A stretch of 5,707 bases of DNA from Clostridiales bacterium (GTDB taxonomy: Bacteria > Bacillota > Clostridia > Oscillospirales > Oscillospiraceae), in contig JAAYFX010000195.1 in NCBI GenBank assembly GCA_012728025.1, positions 1-5,707 on the forward strand, read 5' to 3'. The notes below the pieces were generated by a model that did not search any database, was not told the DNA's origin, and saw only the letters and a list, made by a program, of their open reading frames with translations. The number at the start of each line of letters is the position of its first letter. Position 1 is the first letter of the stretch. A program made the translations under genes and the position numbers. This document shows positions 1 to 4,746 of the stretch, one piece after another.

Positions 1-2798
1 GCGCTGGCCCGCCGTGAGGACCTGCCCACCCGTCCCCGAAGCTGATGGAGCTGGGCAAGACCCAGCTTATCGGCATCTTCAATAATCAAGGTATTCACAT
101 TGGGAATATCTATACCTGTTTCTATTATTGTTGTGCAAACCAACACCTGAGTATCGCCGGAAACCATACTCTCCATAACATTTGAAAGAGTTTCCTCATC
201 CATCTGTCCATGTGCTACGGATAAAGATACATCCTCCAGCAGCTTGCTTATTCGGGAAGCTGTGCGTTCTATGCTTTCAATGCGGTTGTGGATGTAGTAA
301 ACCTGACCGCCTCTTAGAACTTCCCGCCTTATGGCATCTGCCACAAAGGCCCAGTCATGCTCCATAACATAAGTTTGCACAGGCTGTCTATCAGAGGGCG
401 GCTCCTCAATGGTGGACATATCCCTAAGACCCGAAAGGGCCATATTAAGGGTTCTTGGAATAGGCGTTGCCGAAAGAGTAAGACAGTCCACCTGCTTTGC
501 AAGCTCTTTCAGCCTTTCCTTGTGGCTAACACCAAAACGCTGTTCCTCATCCACCACCAAAAGACCCAATTGCTTAAAGCTAACATCCTTCTGAAGAAGC
601 TTATGGGTGCCTATAACAAGGTCAGTCTTGCCGCTGCGCATATTTTCAAGAGTTTTTTTAAGCTGTGCCCCTGTGCGGTAGCGGCTTAAAATTTCAATAT
701 TTATAGGAAAACCATGAAAGCGCTGCATAGCCGTATTATAATGTTGCTGGGCCAAAACTGTGGTAGGCACCAAAATTGCCGCCTGTTTGCCATCCAGAAC
801 ACATTTCATAACAGCACGAAGGGCCACCTCTGTCTTGCCATAGCCCACGTCTCCACAGAGCAACCTGTCCATGGGTCGCTCTTTTTCCATATCAGCTTTT
901 ATTTCTTCAATGCAGCGAAGTTGGTCATCTGTCTCCTGATAGCCGAAGTTTTCTTCAAATTCTATCTGCCAAGGAGAATCAGGAGCAAAGGCATGACCTT
1001 TTTGCTTTTGCCTTTCAGCATAGAGAACTATAAGCCCTTTGGCAAGCTCACGGGCGGCCGCCTTAGCACGGGACTTAACCTTATGCCATTCCGTCCCGCC
1101 CATTTTAGAAAGCTTAACGGGTCTGTCCTCGCTGCCTCCTATATATTTTGACACCAAATCAAGTTGGGTTGCCGGTACATAAAGACTATCTGTGCCGGCA
1201 TAGCAAATTTTTATGTAATCTTTTTCAATCCCATCCACAGGCATTTTAAAAATACCTGCGAAACGGCCTATGCCATGGTATTCATGAACAACCAAATCCC
1301 CCACGGAAAGGTCGGCATAGCTTTCTATGCCCTGTCTGTCACGAAGGGCCTTTTTCTTTTTTTGCCGGTGTATTCCTCCCTGAACTATCTGCTTATCCGT
1401 TATTACCGCAAGCTTTGCATCAAAAAATTCATATCCGGCGCTTAGAGAGCCAACGGAAACTGTGCAGCTCCCTTCAGGCGGAAGCTTTTTAAGCTCGGTA
1501 TCAAGAGAAGTTTTAATTCCCTTGCCCACAAAATAATCACACATCAGCTGGGCCCGTCTACTGTCGGCAGCCAGAACAACAACAGAAAACCCATTAGAAG
1601 TATAATGCCTAACATCCTCAATGGCGCTTTCAGCACTGCCGCCATAGCTTGGAAGCTGTTTCACCAAGGGGGAAAGAATGCTTTTCGGCTCGACAGGATA
1701 GCGTCCGGCAGAAAAATTATCTGACATAATAAGGGCAAAATCCGAAAGTCTTTCCCCTGCCATCTCCCAAGGCAGGAAATATTGTGCGGCCCTTCCGCCT
1801 ATAATTCCGCCCTCTATAAGTATTTTCAAGTCCTCAGTGTGCTGTTTAAAAAAGGCTGTTGCCGTTTCGTTTACCTTGACGGGTTTATCAAGAAAAACAA
1901 GAGCATCTTTAGGAATGTAATCGAGAGATGAGATAAACTCCGGATATATGAGAGAAATATACCTATCTGCCGCAGTTACGTCATTTGTCTCAGAAAGTCT
2001 TTCAATATCTTCTCTCAAAGTGTCAGATAATTTTGAGTTGTTTCGCTTTTCAGCAAAGCGAAGCTGTTCGTTCATTCGATTAATTAGTGTCTGTTTGTTC
2101 GATAATGGTATAATAACCTCTCTTGATGGGAGAACTTCACAGTTTGTAATACGCTCTGTCCGCCTTTGGCTCTCTATATCAAAGAAGCCCATGGAGTCAA
2201 TTTCATCGCCCCAAAACTCACACCTTATGGGGTTTTCATAGGCCGGAGAGAAAAAGTCTAAGATACCTCCACGACGGGAATACTGCCCCGCCCCTTCAAC
2301 CTGCTCACTCTTATTATATCCACATAGGATAATCCTTCTTTCAACCTCCTCTAAGGGAAAGTTCTCTCCCTCCTTCAAAGAAAAGGCTGCTTTTTTTAGT
2401 TCTTCAGGGGGAAGTGTCCTTTGAAGAAGACCGCTTACAGTTGCCACCACAAGGGGGGCCTTGCCAAAGGCCAAAGCATTTAAAGTTTTAAGCCTCAGTT
2501 GCTCTGCCCCTCTTGAAACAGCATCCGCCCCATAGAAGTTCATATCCCTTGACATAAGTGTAAGACAGGGTTCTTTCAAAAAAGTTTCCAAGTCCCGACT
2601 GATATTTTCAGCCGCTGTTTCATCAGAGCATATTACAAAAAGGGGTCTTTTTGTTTTAAGGCGCAGACCCGCCGCTATATTTGCCCTTGCCGTTTTCGCC
2701 GGCCCAACAATAAGGGCAGGCAAAGCGCCCCCTTCCACATATTCCGGAAGGAGGCCAAGACTTTTATCGTTAAAAATCGCCTGTGCTAAGCTGTACAT
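1..2798 (-). CDS. mfd: Transcription-repair coupling factor Mfd (partial, C-terminus beyond left edge)
   Basis: This gene encodes an ATP-driven DNA translocase that recognises RNA polymerase stalled at lesions, pushes it off and recruits UvrA for nucleotide excision repair. I read 932 codons with no stop, against roughly 1,150-1,180 for the family, so the end of the second translocase domain and the C-terminal TRCF domain are missing. Residues 1 to about 350 are the UvrB-like part, with SRRGGILDFF near residue 177 and GDEIDS near 198. The RNA-polymerase interaction domain includes HEYHGIGRF around H508. The helicase core shows Walker A GDVGYGKTE (K655), Walker B DEEQRFG (D750), LSATPIPRTL, and motif VI QLRGRVGRS (from Q919), which almost reaches the edge. 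The ATG at 2798-2796 follows GAGGATAAGGA, a good ribosome binding site, and fits a compact N-terminus (MYSLAQAIFN). The gene is divergent from dnaA, which is an unusual neighbour. Identity is very secure. Confidence 0.97.
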   Translation of the reverse strand, partial: MYSLAQAIFNDKSLGLLPEYVEGGALPALIVGPAKTARANIAAGLRLKTKRPLFVICSDETAAENISRDLETFLKEPCLTLMSRDMNFYGADAVSRGAEQLRLKTLNALAFGKAPLVVATVSGLLQRTLPPEELKKAAFSLKEGENFPLEEVERRIILCGYNKSEQVEGAGQYSRRGGILDFFSPAYENPIRCEFWGDEIDSMGFFDIESQRRTERITNCEVLPSREVIIPLSNKQTLINRMNEQLRFAEKRNNSKLSDTLREDIERLSETNDVTAADRYISLIYPEFISSLDYIPKDALVFLDKPVKVNETATAFFKQHTEDLKILIEGGIIGGRAAQYFLPWEMAGERLSDFALIMSDNFSAGRYPVEPKSILSPLVKQLPSYGGSAESAIEDVRHYTSNGFSVVVLAADSRRAQLMCDYFVGKGIKTSLDTELKKLPPEGSCTVSVGSLSAGYEFFDAKLAVITDKQIVQGGIHRQKKKKALRDRQGIESYADLSVGDLVVHEYHGIGRFAGIFKMPVDGIEKDYIKICYAGTDSLYVPATQLDLVSKYIGGSEDRPVKLSKMGGTEWHKVKSRAKAAARELAKGLIVLYAERQKQKGHAFAPDSPWQIEFEENFGYQETDDQLRCIEEIKADMEKERPMDRLLCGDVGYGKTEVALRAVMKCVLDGKQAAILVPTTVLAQQHYNTAMQRFHGFPINIEILSRYRTGAQLKKTLENMRSGKTDLVIGTHKLLQKDVSFKQLGLLVVDEEQRFGVSHKERLKELAKQVDCLTLSATPIPRTLNMALSGLRDMSTIEEPPSDRQPVQTYVMEHDWAFVADAIRREVLRGGQVYYIHNRIESIERTASRISKLLEDVSLSVAHGQMDEETLSNVMESMVSGDTQVLVCTTIIETGIDIPNVNTLIIEDADKLGLAQLHQLRGRVGRSSRRAS

Positions 2799-2828
2799 TC
2801 CTTATCCTCTATAATGATTTTAAAACTG

Positions 2829-2856
2829 ATTTTATACTACACTTTTGCTCTGTCGA
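2829..2856 (-). promoter_or_regulatory. Probable sigma-A-type promoter for mfd
   Basis: On the minus strand the -35 element is TCGACA (2856-2851, five of six matches to TTGACA). After a 16-bp spacer comes the -10 element TAAAAT (2834-2829, five of six matches to TATAAT). Transcription would start near 2822, giving a leader of about 24 nt that contains the GAGG ribosome binding site before the mfd ATG. The match is reasonable, but AT-rich DNA produces such matches by chance. The overlapping TATAAA at 2836-2831 is an alternative -10. Confidence 0.4.
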
Positions 2857-2857
2857 A
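2849..2857 (+). promoter_or_regulatory. Spo0A-box-like site over the mfd -35 element
   Basis: TCTGTCGAA contains the full seven-base Spo0A-box core TGTCGAA and differs from TTTGTCGAA at one base. It overlaps the proposed mfd -35. In Bacillus, Spo0A binds such boxes at the origin to restrain replication as cells enter sporulation. Whether this organism sporulates or has Spo0A cannot be seen here, and a single 7-mer can occur by chance. Confidence 0.2.
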
Positions 2858-3003
2858 ATCAAGAGTAAATATAGATGCAGAGATAAGGATAAGTAATTTT
2901 TGTTGTTTTCTTCCTTATATCTTTCTATTTACACATTCTTTCTTCATGCTTTACCCCGTCTTTTACCCCCTATACATATTTAATATTTATATTTAAAAAA
3001 CTA

Positions 3004-3032
3004 TTGTAATTACTATGCTTTTTTGCTATACT
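3004..3032 (+). promoter_or_regulatory. Probable dnaA promoter
   Basis: TTGTAA (3004-3009) lies exactly 17 bp upstream of TATACT (3027-3032), a five-of-six match to the -10 consensus. This is the best housekeeping-type promoter in the spacer. The start point would be near 3039, giving a leader of about 124 nt before the dnaA ATG. A short palindrome covers the -10 and start region, so a repressor could act here. Confidence 0.6.
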
Positions 3033-3042
3033 AAAGTAGTAT
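3028..3042. repeat. Operator-like palindrome at the dnaA promoter
   Basis: ATACTA and TAGTAT form perfect 6-bp inverted arms around a 3-bp AAG centre. The left arm shares five bases with the -10 box and the right arm covers the expected start point, the usual position for a repressor site. No regulator is identifiable. It could also be a chance symmetry in AT-rich DNA. Confidence 0.35.
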
Positions 3043-3079
3043 GGTTTTAAGAAGAAAACCCATATTTTTTTATTTTTTT
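3043..3079 (+). terminator. Weak hairpin plus T-tract at the 5' end of the dnaA leader
   Basis: GGTTTT (3043-3048) and AAAACC (3055-3060) pair perfectly around a six-base AAGAAG loop. A tract of mostly T follows at 3064-3079. This has the shape of an intrinsic terminator or attenuator. The stem has only two G-C pairs, and it would begin within a few bases of the transcript start. It may therefore protect the 5' end or do nothing, rather than terminate. Confidence 0.25.
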
Positions 3080-3143
3080 CCACCATTTTTCTCTTTTCGC
3101 CGTAGAAAAAATATACATGATATAAAAACTATCCTGTTTGGTT

Positions 3144-3150
3144 AAAGGAG
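3144..3150 (+). promoter_or_regulatory. Ribosome binding site of dnaA, with long spacing
   Basis: AAAGGAG is a near-perfect Shine-Dalgarno site, but it lies 12 nt from the dnaA ATG at 3163, longer than the usual 5-9 nt. Another ATG at 3153 sits only 2 nt after the site, in a different frame. An in-frame TGA at 3154-3156 rules out any longer DnaA, so 3163 is the start despite the spacing. Confidence 0.75.
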
Positions 3151-3162
3151 TAATGAAACTTA

Positions 3163-4479
3163 ATGAATTCCGTGAACGAAATTTGGTTCAGTATTATGGA
3201 TATGCTCACAAAAGAGCTTACCAGCACTTCAATAAATACATGGTTTTCAGATTGCAGGCCCATAGAACTTACTGAAAACCGACTGGTCATTTACACACCG
3301 ACAGATTTTAAAAGAAATATCATATCAAGCCGCTTTGCTTCTACCATAACAGCAGTTTTAACAGACCTGTTTTCCTGCCCCTTTGAACTTTTGGTTCTTG
3401 CCGAGGATGAGCTGGAAGATTATGAGCGCACCGGCGGGCCGGACGACTCACTGCCCGAGGTGGCAGGCTACACCTTCGACAGGTTCATCGTGGGAAACTC
3501 TAACAAATTTGCCCACGCCGCCGCTGTTGCCGTTGCTGAAAACCCCGGTCTTTCATACAACCCCCTTTTCATTTACGGCAATTCCGGACTGGGGAAAACC
3601 CACCTTCTTCTTGCCATAGGCCAAAAAATCCACGAGGGCAACGCCGGAGCAAAAATTGTTTATGTAAAAGGCGACGAATTTATGAACCAGATGGTTCAAT
3701 CCATTAAGGATAACACTCAGCTGGAGTTTAGAAACAAATACCGCTACGTTGACCTTTTTCTTGTGGATGATATTCAGTTTATTGCAGGAAAACTCGGAGT
3801 ACAAGAAGAATTTTTCCATACCTTCAATAACCTTTACGAAGCAGGAAAACAAATTGTAATCACCTCAGACCGACCTCCCATAGAAATGGTAAAGCTGGAG
3901 GACAGGCTTCGCACCCGATTTGAAGGCGGCCTTATGGCGGATATTCAATCTCCGGACCTTGAAACCCGCATGGCAATCATCAGAAATAAGGCTTCCCAGT
4001 TAGGAATGTGTCTGGCAGACGATGTTGTTGAATACATAGCGGGGGAGATAAAATCAAACATACGGCAGATAGAAGGCGTTGTTAAGCGCCTTACCGCATA
4101 TAACTCCATAATGCATGATAACGTGGATGTTGCCGCTGCAAAACGTGCCATTAAGGATGTAATAAGAGTTGGTGCCTATGTTCCCACACCTGACGTCATC
4201 ATTGAGGAAACAGCCCGCTACTATATGCTGGAGCCGTCAGATTTAAGAGGCCAGCGCCGCTCAAAAAATACCGCCATGGCAAGGCAGGTATCCATGTACC
4301 TTATGCGCAGCCTTACAAACCTTTCCCTTAAAGACATTGGCGAGCAATATGAAGACAGAAACCACTCAACGGTTTTAAGCTCCATACGAAAGGTTGAGGA
4401 CCTTATCAGCAAGGACAATACCATGGGAAACACAATAAGAGACATAACAAGCAATATAAACACTGGTCACTCTCTATAA
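3163..4479 (+). CDS. dnaA: Chromosomal replication initiator protein DnaA
   Basis: DnaA is the ATP-dependent initiator that binds DnaA boxes, forms a filament, melts the origin and guides helicase loading. The 438-aa protein is complete and of normal length. Residues 1-80 are domain I (W8 and T26-W27 conserved), followed by a short linker of about 20 residues. Domain III is AAA+: GNSGLGKTH Walker A (139-147, K145), LFLVDDIQF Walker B (D202, D203), sensor I ITSD (233-236), arginine-finger region RLRTRF (R252) and sensor II region NIRQIEG (R301). Domain IV (from about 340) is the DNA-binding helix-turn-helix with RNHSTVL at 399-405. Against E. coli, R399 is kept (R366), but P406, P423, D433, T435 and A440 align with A373, K390, N400, S402 and S407, which may shift box preference. 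An in-frame TGA just upstream fixes the start. The 267-bp gap to dnaN holds the proposed origin. Confidence 0.98.
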   Translation: MNSVNEIWFSIMDMLTKELTSTSINTWFSDCRPIELTENRLVIYTPTDFKRNIISSRFASTITAVLTDLFSCPFELLVLAEDELEDYERTGGPDDSLPEVAGYTFDRFIVGNSNKFAHAAAVAVAENPGLSYNPLFIYGNSGLGKTHLLLAIGQKIHEGNAGAKIVYVKGDEFMNQMVQSIKDNTQLEFRNKYRYVDLFLVDDIQFIAGKLGVQEEFFHTFNNLYEAGKQIVITSDRPPIEMVKLEDRLRTRFEGGLMADIQSPDLETRMAIIRNKASQLGMCLADDVVEYIAGEIKSNIRQIEGVVKRLTAYNSIMHDNVDVAAAKRAIKDVIRVGAYVPTPDVIIEETARYYMLEPSDLRGQRRSKNTAMARQVSMYLMRSLTNLSLKDIGEQYEDRNHSTVLSSIRKVEDLISKDNTMGNTIRDITSNINTGHSL

Positions 4480-4503
4480 AGCTCCTTGTTTTCCACTTTT
4501 TTA

Positions 4504-4534
4504 TGTTGATAAGATGATAAAACACTGTTGAAAA
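4504..4534 (-). promoter_or_regulatory. Two CAACA-type DnaA-box-like sites, minus orientation
   Basis: Read on the minus strand, 4512-4504 is TTATCAACA and 4534-4526 is TTTTCAACA. Each differs from TTWTNCACA at one base only (A instead of C at position 6). They are 22 bp apart and share an orientation. A further near-match, TTTTCCACT, lies at 4489-4497 on the plus strand. The same CAACA variant recurs next to the trio element, which makes accidental resemblance less likely. Confidence 0.5.
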
Positions 4535-4547
4535 CAAAAAGTTTTCA
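4529..4547 (+). terminator. Weak hairpin with T-rich tail after dnaA
   Basis: TGAAAAC and GTTTTCA form perfect 7-bp arms around an AAAAA loop, about 50 bp after the dnaA stop. ATTTTCCTCTTTTT-like T-rich DNA follows. It could act as a poor intrinsic terminator between dnaA and dnaN. The stem has only two G-C pairs, and it overlaps a DnaA-box-like site, so its symmetry may serve the origin instead. Confidence 0.3.
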
Positions 4548-4626
4548 TTTTCCTCTTTTTACCTGTTGGTTTATCATGGATTTGCTAACATTTCTTTGAA
4601 CATTACTTTCCTAGGATTATCAAGGC

Positions 4627-4645
4627 TTTTACACAGTTTTCAACA
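4627..4645 (+). promoter_or_regulatory. Paired DnaA boxes beside the trio element
   Basis: TTTTACACA (4627-4635) matches TTWTNCACA fully. TTTTCAACA (4637-4645) has one mismatch. Both are in plus orientation and their starts are 10 bp apart, about one helical turn, so two DnaA molecules would sit on the same face. In Bacillota such a pair anchors the DnaA filament that extends onto the adjacent trio strand. Confidence 0.75.
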
Positions 4646-4655
4646 GTTTTTTTCC

Positions 4656-4673
4656 CTACTACTACATCTACTA
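4656..4673 (-). promoter_or_regulatory. DnaA-trio element
   Basis: Six consecutive triplets read CTA CTA CTA CAT CTA CTA on the plus strand, so the minus strand reads 3'-GAT-5' in five of six. DnaA trios in Bacillus subtilis are 3'-[G/A]AT-5' repeats placed between DnaA boxes and AT-rich DNA, and DnaA-ATP binds them as single strand to open the duplex. Here the run begins 10 bp after the nearest box, behind a CCC run, and leads straight into AAATATAT. Period, phase and position all fit. Confidence 0.75.
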
Positions 4674-4675
4674 AA

Positions 4676-4715
4676 TATATTCTTTCTATCTTTCTTTATG
4701 TATAGAAAGAATATA
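4676..4715. repeat. Perfect 14-bp inverted repeat in the unwinding region
   Basis: The arms at 4676-4689 (TATATTCTTTCTAT) and 4702-4715 (ATAGAAAGAATATA) are exact reverse complements separated by 12 bp. The element occupies the AT-rich stretch just past the trio run and ends about 30 bp before dnaN. It could extrude as a hairpin when the strands part, bind a dimeric protein, or fold in the dnaN leader RNA. No T-tract follows, so it does not look like a terminator. Confidence 0.7.
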
Positions 4716-4733
4716 AAAACTCCCTTGTGAGAG

Positions 4734-4738
4734 AAAGG
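4734..4738 (+). promoter_or_regulatory. Ribosome binding site of dnaN
   Basis: AAAGG lies 8 nt before the ATG at 4747, an ideal spacing that supports this start. I found no convincing separate promoter for dnaN in the gap, so it may be read from the dnaA promoter. Confidence 0.75.
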
Positions 4739-4746
4739 TATAAAAT

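Larger units (their letters stand above)
2799..3162. other. Divergent mfd-dnaA intergenic regulatory region
   Basis: This 364-bp AT-rich spacer separates two outward-facing genes and holds no convincing coding sequence. It contains a probable mfd promoter on the left, a good dnaA promoter on the right, and a nearly G/C-free tract at 2971-3000. Just before that tract, TTTACCCC occurs twice (2950-2957 and 2962-2969), 12 bp apart. Two 9-mers differ by one base from the relaxed DnaA box TTWTNCACA: ATTTACACA (2927-2935) and TTTTCCACC (3076-3084). By analogy with bipartite origins of Bacillota, it could be the upstream part of oriC, but it lacks a dense box cluster, so that role is only inferred. 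Confidence 0.6.
4480..4746. other. Putative oriC unwinding module between dnaA and dnaN
   Basis: This gap lacks genes and carries, in order, divergent DnaA-box-like sites (4489-4534), a hairpin with T-tract, two adjacent DnaA boxes (4627-4645), a short pyrimidine spacer ending in CCC, a CTA-triplet run (4656-4673) and an AT-rich tract with a perfect inverted repeat (4674-4720). The order box, spacer, trio, AT-rich DNA matches the basal unwinding system known from Bacillus subtilis incC. The assignment as the unwinding site is inference from architecture and gene context. Confidence 0.8.

Noticed and set aside
182..2241. Several plus-strand open frames of 60-145 codons opposite mfd
   Set aside because: They are antisense to a continuous, well-conserved Mfd reading frame and have no supporting start signals or recognisable motifs.
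2316..2324. ATATCCACA, one mismatch from the strict DnaA box, within mfd
   Set aside because: It is isolated within coding sequence, far from the other boxes, and explained by conserved Mfd codons.
2814..2996. A 60-codon plus-strand open frame with a hydrophobic product in the mfd-dnaA spacer
   Set aside because: It has no Shine-Dalgarno site, lies over the mfd promoter and AT-rich tract, and its hydrophobic residues follow from T-rich codons. It does not resemble a known protein.
3289..3297. ATTTACACA, a near DnaA box within dnaA
   Set aside because: It is a single-mismatch site inside coding sequence with no neighbouring boxes, so chance is the simpler explanation.
3553..4463. Minus-strand open frames inside dnaA
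   Set aside because: They are antisense shadows of the dnaA coding sequence, which carries all expected motifs in the plus frame.
4596..4624. TTGAAC at 4596 considered as a -35 for a dnaN promoter
   Set aside because: No acceptable -10 hexamer lies 16-18 bp downstream; TAGGAT is only 10 bp away.
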